A stretch of 64,000 nt of DNA, taken from positions 1,768,723-1,832,722 of the forward strand of contig NC_011661.1 in the NCBI RefSeq assembly GCF_000021645.1, in the 5' to 3' direction. The position numbers and the translations under genes were made by a program. Below the pieces are notes generated by a model. The model searched no databases. It had not been told where the DNA came from and saw only the letters and a program-made list of their open reading frames with translations. The DNA comes from Dictyoglomus turgidum DSM 6724 (GTDB lineage: Bacteria; Dictyoglomota; Dictyoglomia; Dictyoglomales; Dictyoglomaceae). Below, piece by piece: positions 7,315 through 14,897 of this stretch (positions are counted from its first letter, which is position 1; each line of letters opens with the position of its first letter).

Positions 7315-9027
7315 CTACTTTACTCCTTTAACCTTATCTCTAATTTCAATCAATTCTTTCATCACATGGTACAAATTATAAGAGGCTTCTTTGGTTCCAA
7401 AAATATCATGAAGCTCCCTATATAACTTATAAAGTTTATTGTAAATCTCACTATCTTCTTGCCTTGGATAATATACTTTATCCTTTACTCTACATATAGC
7501 CTTTTGTGCTTCCTCCACATTCCTATACCCGCTTTTCTCATATCCCGCAGCTACTGCTCCAAAAATAGCTGCTCCCAGAGCCGGCGTTTGAGAAGAATAG
7601 GATATTTTTATTGTCCTTCCTAATATATCAGCATAAACCTGCATCATAAAAGGATTCTTTTCAGGTATACCACCACATGCTATAACTTCATTGACTTTCA
7701 CTCCATATTCTTCAAATCTTTCCATTATCACTCTTGCTCCAAAAGCTGTCGCTTCTATTAACGCTCTGTAGATCTCTTCTGGTCTTGTATGAAGGGTTTG
7801 TCCTATAAGAAGGCCAGTTAACTTTGCATCTACAAGTACTGTTCTATTTCCATTATTCCAATCCAAAGCAAGAAGTCCGCTTTCTCCTGTCTTTAGCTTC
7901 TCTGCCTTCTCTGTTAAGAGTTGATGCAAATCCTTGTTTTTTCCCTCTTCTCCAAAATATTCCCTCGGAGTTAAATACTTCACAAACCAGTTAAATATAT
8001 CTCCTACAGCAGACTGCCCTGCCTCGAGCCCATAATATCCTGGAAGAATTGAACCATCTACTATTCCACAAAGCCCAGGTATGTCAGGAAGTTTCTCAGT
8101 ATTTGGTACCACCATCATATCGCAAGTAGAAGTGCCTATAACCTTCACAAGCACACCAGGCTTAATTCCTGCTCCAACTCCACCCATGTGAGCATCAAAA
8201 GCTCCTACAGCTACTACTACATCTTTATTTAAGCCAAATTTATCCGCATAATACTCTGATATATATCCAAAAGGAACATCAGAAGTATAAGCCTTATCGT
8301 ATAGCCTATCCCTCAAATCTGCTAACTTAGGATCTAACTGAGAAAGAAATTCCTTACTGGGCAATCCTCCCCATTCCAAATTGAACATAGCTTTATGCCC
8401 TGCTGCACATATACTTCTTTTTATCTCATGAGGTTTAGTCTTTCCTGTCAAAACTGCTGGTATATAATCACATATCTCAACCCAAGTATATGCAGAATCA
8501 AACACCTTAGGATCTACTCTTAAACAATGTAATATCTTGGAGAAGAACCATTCTGAGGAATATACACCCCCGTATTTCCTTAAATAAGGATATCCCTTCT
8601 CGTTAGCCAGTCTCGTTATCTCCTCGGCTTCCTCATAACTTGAGTGATCCTTCCAAAGCCACGCTAAAGCATTAATGTTATCTTTAAATTCTTCATGAAA
8701 GGCAAGAGGAACCCCATCCTTATCTATTGGTAAAGGAGTACTTCCTGTAGTATCTATTCCTATCCCTATAACATCCTTTCTACTAAACTCCTTACTATTT
8801 TTCTCTGCCTCCCTTAATGCTCCTTCTATAGTTACCTCAAGACCTTTTATATAATCTGCCGGATGTTGTCTTGCCACATTAGGATTTTTAGGGTCAAGAA
8901 TTACGCCATCTTCTCCATGTTCATAATTATAAACATACGTGCCTAATTCTTCTCCATTACTTATATCTACTACAAGGGCCCTCACAGAATTGGTCCCATA
9001 ATCTAAACCAATAGCATATTTACCCAT
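7315..9027 (-). CDS. araB: L-ribulokinase
   Basis: ATP-dependent phosphorylation of L-ribulose to L-ribulose 5-phosphate in the cytoplasmic L-arabinose pathway. At 570 residues it has the usual AraB length, longer than xylulokinases (about 500). The FGGY N-terminus (GLDYGTNSVRALVVD) is followed by AraB-type motifs: ARQHPADYIKGLE, YGGVYSSEWFFSKI, VIGTSTCDMMV and GLEAGQSAVGDIFNWFVKY. A GGGGAGGTG ribosome-binding site precedes the ATG. No araA or araD is in the window. Its promoter region carries the second operator copy (9059-9077), so it is probably co-regulated with the sugar transporter. The downstream partners are the dehydratase-like genes. Confidence 0.87.
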   Translation of the reverse strand: MGKYAIGLDYGTNSVRALVVDISNGEELGTYVYNYEHGEDGVILDPKNPNVARQHPADYIKGLEVTIEGALREAEKNSKEFSRKDVIGIGIDTTGSTPLPIDKDGVPLAFHEEFKDNINALAWLWKDHSSYEEAEEITRLANEKGYPYLRKYGGVYSSEWFFSKILHCLRVDPKVFDSAYTWVEICDYIPAVLTGKTKPHEIKRSICAAGHKAMFNLEWGGLPSKEFLSQLDPKLADLRDRLYDKAYTSDVPFGYISEYYADKFGLNKDVVVAVGAFDAHMGGVGAGIKPGVLVKVIGTSTCDMMVVPNTEKLPDIPGLCGIVDGSILPGYYGLEAGQSAVGDIFNWFVKYLTPREYFGEEGKNKDLHQLLTEKAEKLKTGESGLLALDWNNGNRTVLVDAKLTGLLIGQTLHTRPEEIYRALIEATAFGARVIMERFEEYGVKVNEVIACGGIPEKNPFMMQVYADILGRTIKISYSSQTPALGAAIFGAVAAGYEKSGYRNVEEAQKAICRVKDKVYYPRQEDSEIYNKLYKLYRELHDIFGTKEASYNLYHVMKELIEIRDKVKGVK

Positions 9028-9058
9028 ATATGCACCTCCCCAAAATATTCTTCAATTT

Positions 9059-9077
9059 TTAGTAATAATTTTACTAA
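9059..9077. promoter_or_regulatory. Candidate repressor operator, copy 2, with araB promoter
   Basis: Perfect inverted repeat TTAGTAATAATTTTACTAA (7-nt arms, 5-nt spacer). It sits 32-50 bases upstream of the araB start and just downstream of a TTGACT -35 box on the minus strand (9088-9083). The -10 box is weak and would lie inside the palindrome, so a bound protein would block polymerase. It matches the copy at 3143-3161 in arm sequence and spacing. Confidence 0.65.
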
Positions 9078-9098
9078 AAATAAGTCAAAAATAAAATA

Positions 9099-10499
9099 TT
9101 AGTAGTTCAAGTAATCTCTAAGCTCTTTATTAAAAGGCTGAGATAGGATCTCATCTAAAACAGAAAGCACTTGCTCATAAGACTTAGTTCTTGGATCTCT
9201 AATTAATATCTCTTCCAGAACCTTTACATCTTTGGAAATAAATCCCTCCAATGCCCATTCCATTCTTAAAATTCTTGGTATTAAATAGAAGATTTTTATT
9301 CTATGAGTAAGATCAGGCTCTATTTTTTCATGCTTTATTCCCGATTCATCTACCCATACAGGAATCTCCACCACTACATCATCAGGAATTCCAGAGATAG
9401 TACCCCGATTAGGAACATTTAGTATTAATCTTGAATTACCTCCGCCAGTAATGCTATTTATAAAATGTACATGTTGCTCACCGCTTAACTTATCTCTATT
9501 AAATAGCTCAGGCCATATATCCATGAGCTTTATACTTTTATCTTTTTCCACTTCTTTAGCGAGTTCAATTATCTTTCTTCTACCCTTCCTCAATTCTTCG
9601 TGAAATTTAGGTCTTTCTATCTCATTATCAATACCCCCAAATTTTCCATACCACTTTTTCTTAGTCTCAAGATTATAATTATATTTCCAAGTACCATTTC
9701 TACAGGTATCTCCTATAGGAAGCATCCCATAAAATTTATACATATCTATTACCGCAGGACTCATTTGAAGATCCCATGGGTTTTTAGGTTCCCAATTTTG
9801 AGCCTCTTTTTCAATCCATTCGTCAAGAAGAGGATAAGCATTTTTGCCCCTATATAAAAATCTGTTCAAGAAGATCCCATGATTAACACCAGCAACTTGC
9901 CAATCCACCTCTTTCGGATCTAATCTTAAAGAATTGAACACTTCATATACTCCATGAAAGCCATGACATATACCTACCACCTTTATATCAGTTAACCTGT
10001 TCAAAAGCTGACTAATCTCAAACACAGGATTTGCAGTTTGAAGTAACCATGAAGATGGAGCATATTTTTTCATGGCTTTTGCTATATCAAGAGCAAGCTT
10101 TAAATCGTAATAGGAAATAAGCCCATAAGTATAAGTAGACACCATATTTAATTCTTGACTATCAATTCCCCTATAATAGCCATGTTTTTCTCCAATTTGG
10201 GTAATTAAATCATATTTTATAAATCCATCTTCGTGTCCTTGAGGAAAAGGAAGGGCAGTATTTATAATAAAATCTGCTCCTTCAATCCCCTCTTCAAGAC
10301 TTTTTGTCTTTTCAAATCTTAAGTCAGCTTCAAGCTCTTCTATATACTTTTTAGCAAGAATATAAGAGGCATTTAACCTTTCTTCATGTACATCTACCAT
10401 GGATATTAAAGTCCCATTTAATCTTGGCGTTTTAGCAATATCCCCAATAATCTGTAAAGAAAACCTAATACTTCCTGCTCCTACAATAGCTATTTTCAT
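9099..10499 (-). CDS. GH4 glycosidase, probable alpha-glucuronidase
   Basis: 466-residue NAD- and Mn-dependent glycoside hydrolase of family 4, acting by oxidation-elimination rather than by acid catalysis. Visible marks are the N-terminal dinucleotide fold (VGAGS at 6-10), C178-H179 (GICHG, metal and NAD region), TANP at 155-158, and N206-H207 (AGVNHG). The stretch VNHGIFLNRF followed by NAYPLLDEWIE, MYKFYGMLPIGDT and LETKKKWYG resembles, from memory, the Thermotoga maritima alpha-glucuronidase Agu4B more than alpha-glucosidases or galactosidases. That would remove glucuronic acid from hemicellulose oligosaccharides in the cytoplasm. It follows the AEC gene by 22 bases. Confidence 0.78.
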   Translation of the reverse strand: MKIAIVGAGSIRFSLQIIGDIAKTPRLNGTLISMVDVHEERLNASYILAKKYIEELEADLRFEKTKSLEEGIEGADFIINTALPFPQGHEDGFIKYDLITQIGEKHGYYRGIDSQELNMVSTYTYGLISYYDLKLALDIAKAMKKYAPSSWLLQTANPVFEISQLLNRLTDIKVVGICHGFHGVYEVFNSLRLDPKEVDWQVAGVNHGIFLNRFLYRGKNAYPLLDEWIEKEAQNWEPKNPWDLQMSPAVIDMYKFYGMLPIGDTCRNGTWKYNYNLETKKKWYGKFGGIDNEIERPKFHEELRKGRRKIIELAKEVEKDKSIKLMDIWPELFNRDKLSGEQHVHFINSITGGGNSRLILNVPNRGTISGIPDDVVVEIPVWVDESGIKHEKIEPDLTHRIKIFYLIPRILRMEWALEGFISKDVKVLEEILIRDPRTKSYEQVLSVLDEILSQPFNKELRDYLNY

Positions 10500-10521
10500 A
10501 AGATTAACCCCCTTTCAAAAT

Positions 10522-11412
10522 TTATTTGAACAACACAAGAAAAATTATACCTAAAAGTATAGTAAGGGATACATAAAAAGAGGCAAATTTTGAATTTAAA
10601 CCCTTTTCGTTGGAATAAATTACCACTACAAGGGGTGCTGGAAGCAGTACCCCTATGGAGATAATTTTAACCATTAAAGAATGCCATATAGATCTTAATA
10701 CCAAAGAAAAAATTATTCCTGGGATAAATCTTATTAAAGTTCCATATATTAAGGCTCTTATTTCAGCTTTATTTAACCTAAAATCTAAAAAATAACCAAG
10801 GGTAAAAAGAGCAAGAGTAGAGTTGGGAATAGAAAGTTGAGATATAAGAGAGATAAAAATTTCTGGAAAATTAACTTTTAAAAGACTTAATAGAATAGAA
10901 ATTATATAAACCTGCAAAGGGAAAAAAGAAAAAACTCTCTCTAAAAGATGAGTAGTTTTATTAAAGGACCATCCATCCTCAGACACTAAGGAAAGAGCAT
11001 AAGAAAGCCCAAAAACAATAAAAGAATTTCCTATATCAAACATCGCCATATAGAGAAGTCCTTCATCACCATAAAGACTTTTAATGAAAGGATAAGAGAA
11101 AAGACCTACGTTATAACCACATATTCCTATCAGTAAAGTCCATTTTAATCTATCTTCTAACTCCAAATTGTTTAAAAGTAAAAAACCAATGAGAAATATT
11201 AGTAGTCCAAAAAAGAATGAAATTAAAGGAACTATAAAAAGATCAAGCTTCAAAGCTGAAGAAATAAAAACTTTTAAAACAGTTGCAGGAAGGGTTATAT
11301 ATATTACAAGTCTGCTAAGGACCGTTCCTGTATCTTCAGGGAATAATTTTATTTTTTTTGCAATATGCCCTATAATTATCACAAGCACATTTATTAAGAT
11401 ACTTTCTGCCAT
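10522..11412 (-). CDS. AEC-family (auxin efflux carrier-like) transporter
   Basis: 296-residue integral membrane protein with about ten hydrophobic helices in two halves, typical of the AEC/BART family; some bacterial members move organic acids, but no substrate can be assigned here. The start (MAESILINVLVIIIGHIAKK) has no ribosome-binding site; a TGATATAAT element ends 9 nt upstream, suggesting a leaderless mRNA. It is the promoter-proximal gene before the GH4 enzyme and diverges from araM with only 38 bp between start codons. A second AEC gene is at 60837-61745. Confidence 0.88.
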   Translation of the reverse strand: MAESILINVLVIIIGHIAKKIKLFPEDTGTVLSRLVIYITLPATVLKVFISSALKLDLFIVPLISFFFGLLIFLIGFLLLNNLELEDRLKWTLLIGICGYNVGLFSYPFIKSLYGDEGLLYMAMFDIGNSFIVFGLSYALSLVSEDGWSFNKTTHLLERVFSFFPLQVYIISILLSLLKVNFPEIFISLISQLSIPNSTLALFTLGYFLDFRLNKAEIRALIYGTLIRFIPGIIFSLVLRSIWHSLMVKIISIGVLLPAPLVVVIYSNEKGLNSKFASFYVSLTILLGIIFLVLFK

Positions 11413-11421
11413 ATGAAAAAA

Positions 11422-11430
11422 ATTATATCA
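11422..11430 (-). promoter_or_regulatory. Extended -10 promoter, probably leaderless, for the AEC gene
   Basis: TGATATAAT on the minus strand, 9 nt before ATG at 11412; no Shine-Dalgarno sequence in the gap. It lies in the 38-bp region shared with the divergent araM-like gene. Confidence 0.6.
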
Positions 11431-11450
11431 TTTTTATAGGGGGACAAAAA

Positions 11451-12650
11451 ATGTTAGTTTGGGACAAAGATTACTCAAAATTAATCTCCTATATCAAAAT
11501 TCAAAAAGAAAAACCCTTTCTTCTTGCTGATGAAAACACCTACGAAGTATGTGGAAAAGAAATTGAAAACAAACTAAAAGAACTAAACATTAACTATGAT
11601 CTGTTAATATTGCCCAGGGATACTCATGCAAATGAGAAACACATCTGTAAAGTAATGCTTTATGTAGATCACCATCACATGATGGTATCCATAGGTGCAG
11701 GAAGTCTAACAGATATTGCAAGATTTATCGCTTATAAAATGAAGCTTAAATTTATATCTGTGCCCACAGCTCCATCTATGGATGGCTATGCTTCTTCAGT
11801 TGCAGCTCTTACAATCGAGGATATAAAAACTACGGTAATAGCAAAAACTCCTAAAAAGATCTTTGCCAATCTTGAGATTATAAAAAATGCTCCCGATATA
11901 CTTAAAAGGGCTGGTTTTGGAGACCTAATAGGAAAGTATACTGCTCTTTCCGATTGGAAGTTAGCAAATATTCTCATAGATGAGCCTTTAAATGAGAAAG
12001 TTTATAATGAGATGTATAAAGCTTGTGAGAATACTGTAAAAAGCATAAATAAACCCGATTTTGAAAAACTCCTTCTTGAAGCCCTTATAAAATCAGGAGA
12101 ATTGATGGCAATTGTAGGTAATTCCAGACCTGCATCGGGCGCAGAACATCATATTGCTCATTATCTAGAATTCTTAGGTTATGAGATATTTCACGGAATA
12201 AAAGTTGGCATTTCCACCTTCTATGTAATAGATCTATATGAAAAACTTCTTGAGCTTAATCTTGATAATATTGATGAATATTTAGCTTACAGAATAGATA
12301 TAGACCAGTGGAAAGGGGAGATAAAAACCCACTTTCCTAAAAATAGTGAGAGAATAATAAAAGAAAACATAGAAAGGATTAAAAAATTTAACGATCTATC
12401 TTTTAGAAAAGATCTGATAGAGAGAATAAAACTGAACAGGCACAAAATATATGCCATTGCAGAAAATCTCCTTGATAAGAAAGAAGAGATAACAAAAGCA
12501 TGTAATAAAATTGGATTTTCTACAAATCCAGAGGACTGGGGTATTAAAAAGGAAGATATCAAAAAAGCAATTCAGTACGCTTTATACATAAGAGATAGAT
12601 TTACTATTCTTACTTTATATCAATTTTTAGGAATTTTAAAAAATTTTTAA
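11451..12650 (+). CDS. araM: AraM/EgsA-type glycerol-1-phosphate dehydrogenase
   Basis: 399-residue member of the iron-alcohol-dehydrogenase/DHQS fold that in homologs reduces dihydroxyacetone phosphate to sn-glycerol 1-phosphate, the archaeal-type lipid backbone. Marks: NAD loop GAGSLTDIARFIAYK, PTAPSMDGYASSVA, GFGDLIGKYTALSDWKLA (metal-ligand aspartate), SGAEHHIAHYLE and FHGIKVGIST (metal-ligand histidines). A GGGGG site precedes ATG at 11451. As I recall, the B. subtilis homolog AraM uses Ni2+; a nickel importer lies in this window. Its place next to araB and GH4 follows the AraM link to arabinose operons. Its product in this organism is unproven. Confidence 0.82.
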   Translation: MLVWDKDYSKLISYIKIQKEKPFLLADENTYEVCGKEIENKLKELNINYDLLILPRDTHANEKHICKVMLYVDHHHMMVSIGAGSLTDIARFIAYKMKLKFISVPTAPSMDGYASSVAALTIEDIKTTVIAKTPKKIFANLEIIKNAPDILKRAGFGDLIGKYTALSDWKLANILIDEPLNEKVYNEMYKACENTVKSINKPDFEKLLLEALIKSGELMAIVGNSRPASGAEHHIAHYLEFLGYEIFHGIKVGISTFYVIDLYEKLLELNLDNIDEYLAYRIDIDQWKGEIKTHFPKNSERIIKENIERIKKFNDLSFRKDLIERIKLNRHKIYAIAENLLDKKEEITKACNKIGFSTNPEDWGIKKEDIKKAIQYALYIRDRFTILTLYQFLGILKNF

Positions 12651-12656
12651 CTGATG

Positions 12657-12688
12657 TATAATATTGTTAAGAAAGTTAACTTTTCTAA
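12657..12688 (+). promoter_or_regulatory. Promoter -10 with overlapping palindrome before the sensor diguanylate cyclase
   Basis: TATAAT at 12657-12662 preceded directly by TG; no good -35. A 22-bp near-palindrome follows at 12667-12688, centred on GTTAAC with AGAAA and TTTTCT arms (18 of 22 positions symmetric). It would overlap the transcription start, as an operator would. It differs from the TTAGTAA-type sites. Confidence 0.45.
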
Positions 12689-12700
12689 AAGGGGTATAAC

Positions 12701-14857
12701 TTGAGAAAGAGGATTGGAGTCATAGTAAACTACTTATATGAGGAATACCAATTAAAGGTAATCTCTGGAATAATTAATACTTCCAGAAAGTATAATATTG
12801 ATCTTTTCATCTTTGTGGGAGGAAATCTAAATTATGATATAGAAAACCTACAGAGAAATAAAATATATCAGTTGATAAACTATAAAGATATTGATGGATT
12901 AATAATTCTTGGTTTAGTCCTTGGATACAACATACCAAAAGAAAAGATTATTGGATTCTATAAAAATTTTAGTGATATACCTACAGTAAGCATTGGGCTT
13001 ACCGTAGAAAACTTTCCTTCTATTACCATTGATAACTCAAAGGGCTTTATTAACCTACTTGATCACCTTGTAAAAGACCATAAATACAAAAATTTTACCT
13101 TCGTAACAGGACCTCTAAACAATGATGAGGCAAAAGAGAGATATGAGATCTTTTTGAAAATAATGAGAGAGAACAATATAGAGATAAAAGATGACCATAT
13201 TTACGAAGGGGATTTCTCAAAGTTTTCTGGGATTAATGCAGTAAGAACTTTTTTGGACGAGAGAAAGTTAAAGCCAGATGTAATTGTCTTTTCCAACGAC
13301 ATGATGGCTATAGGTGGAATAGAAGAACTTAAAAGAAGAAAGATAAAAATTCCAGAAGATATTGCAATAACCGGCTTTGATAATATTGAGGAATCCTATT
13401 TTATAACCCCTTCTCTTACTACCGTAAACCAGCCCCTTTACGAGCTTGGAGAAAAAGCATTAGAGATCTGCTTATCTATAATCTTAGGAGAAAAAGTAAA
13501 AGAGAATATTGTCCTCCCCACAAGATTAATAATAAGAGAATCTTGTGGACATAAAGAAGAAATTTTTAATAAAGCAATTCCACCATCGGAAAAGAAAATA
13601 GTAAATATTACTGAGGCTAAAATTCTAAAAAATAAATTTTTAGAATTTCTAACAGAAGATTCTCAAATTAAAAAGGAAAACTATGAGTTGTTCTCTAAAA
13701 TTTATGATCTATTTTTTACCTCCCTATTTGAGAAACGACAAATCTTTTTAGAAAAAATTCATGAGTACTTGGAAAAAAATCTCTCCACCACAGAAGAGTT
13801 AAAAGAAATAGTGTTTTTAATTGACTCCTTTACTAAAACATATTTAGAAAAAGATTTAAAGAAAGATGCAGAAACTCTAATCCTGAAAGCAGAAAGAATA
13901 ATAAGTACTTATTCAGAAAAGTTATTAAGATATGAGCAATACAAAACTAACGAAGAAATAGAACTTTTAGGATATATTGGTTCTGATCTACTTTCAAGTT
14001 TTAGAATGGAGGATATTATAGAAAGGATATCTGCAAGACTTCCAGAGTTAAATATCAACAGTTTTTACCTTGTATTCACCGATGAAAACCTAAAAGAGAA
14101 AAAACTTATATTTGCCCACTTAAGAGATGAAAATGTTCGAGAAGAAATAAAACTTAGCTTTGATGAAATAATACCTAAAAAACTTTATCCTAAGGAAAGA
14201 AAAGAACTTATAGTAAAACCTCTTTATTTTCAAGAAAACTTTTTTGGATATATGGTATTGGAGTATGGTCCCAAGAGAGGTGTAATATATGAAATTTTAA
14301 GATCTCAGATTAGTGCAGCCATTCAAGGAGCAAAAATCTTCGAAGAACTAAACCGATTAGCCATTACTGACCCACTAACCCAACTTTTTAATAGGAGATA
14401 TATTGAAGAGGAACTTAGAAAAGAGATAGAAAGATCCAAAAGATATTCAAGACCATTGTCGGTTATGGTGCTCGATCTTGATAATTTCAAAATTATAAAT
14501 GACATCTTGGGTCATCAATACGGAGATGAAGTACTAAAGAAGATTGGAGAAAATTTGAAGAAATCTTGTAGAAAAGTAGACACCGTAGGAAGATTTGGAG
14601 GAGACGAATTTGTAATAATCCTGCCAGAAACGAATCTTGAAAAGAGTATAAAAGTTGCAAATAAAATAATAAAAAACCTTGAAAAAATGGAGATAAAATT
14701 TCCCAACGGTGAAAAAATATACATAAGTATAAGTATTGGTATAGCATCATATCCGGAAACCAGTAAAGATCCAGAAAAAATTTTAAGTCTTGCTGATTCA
14801 GCAATGTATAATGCAAAAAGATTAGGAGGAAAGCAATATTCTATTGCAAGTTTTTAA
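12701..14857 (+). CDS. LacI-type ligand-binding domain fused to diguanylate cyclase
   Basis: 718 residues from a TTG start with AAAAGGGG upstream. Residues 1-285 are a LacI/PBP1-type sugar-binding domain (TVNQPLYELGEKALE, ending IIRESCGH), but the protein begins directly at its first beta strand (MRKRIGVIVNYLYEEYQ): there is no helix-turn-helix, signal peptide or membrane helix, so it is cytoplasmic. A helical linker and a GAF-like region (about 420-545) lead to a GGDEF domain with GGDEF at 633-637 and an intact inhibitory RxxD site (RKVD) five residues before it. It should make c-di-GMP in response to a small molecule, perhaps a sugar. It is paralogous to the next gene. Confidence 0.9.
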   Translation: MRKRIGVIVNYLYEEYQLKVISGIINTSRKYNIDLFIFVGGNLNYDIENLQRNKIYQLINYKDIDGLIILGLVLGYNIPKEKIIGFYKNFSDIPTVSIGLTVENFPSITIDNSKGFINLLDHLVKDHKYKNFTFVTGPLNNDEAKERYEIFLKIMRENNIEIKDDHIYEGDFSKFSGINAVRTFLDERKLKPDVIVFSNDMMAIGGIEELKRRKIKIPEDIAITGFDNIEESYFITPSLTTVNQPLYELGEKALEICLSIILGEKVKENIVLPTRLIIRESCGHKEEIFNKAIPPSEKKIVNITEAKILKNKFLEFLTEDSQIKKENYELFSKIYDLFFTSLFEKRQIFLEKIHEYLEKNLSTTEELKEIVFLIDSFTKTYLEKDLKKDAETLILKAERIISTYSEKLLRYEQYKTNEEIELLGYIGSDLLSSFRMEDIIERISARLPELNINSFYLVFTDENLKEKKLIFAHLRDENVREEIKLSFDEIIPKKLYPKERKELIVKPLYFQENFFGYMVLEYGPKRGVIYEILRSQISAAIQGAKIFEELNRLAITDPLTQLFNRRYIEEELRKEIERSKRYSRPLSVMVLDLDNFKIINDILGHQYGDEVLKKIGENLKKSCRKVDTVGRFGGDEFVIILPETNLEKSIKVANKIIKNLEKMEIKFPNGEKIYISISIGIASYPETSKDPEKILSLADSAMYNAKRLGGKQYSIASF

Positions 14858-14897
14858 AGATTAAAATTAAATATCAAAGCGGGGGAGGATGAATTTA

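Noticed and set aside
7315-9027. Xylulokinase as identity of the FGGY kinase
   Set aside because: At 570 residues with ARQHPADY and VIGTSTCDMMV motifs it fits ribulokinase (AraB) much better.
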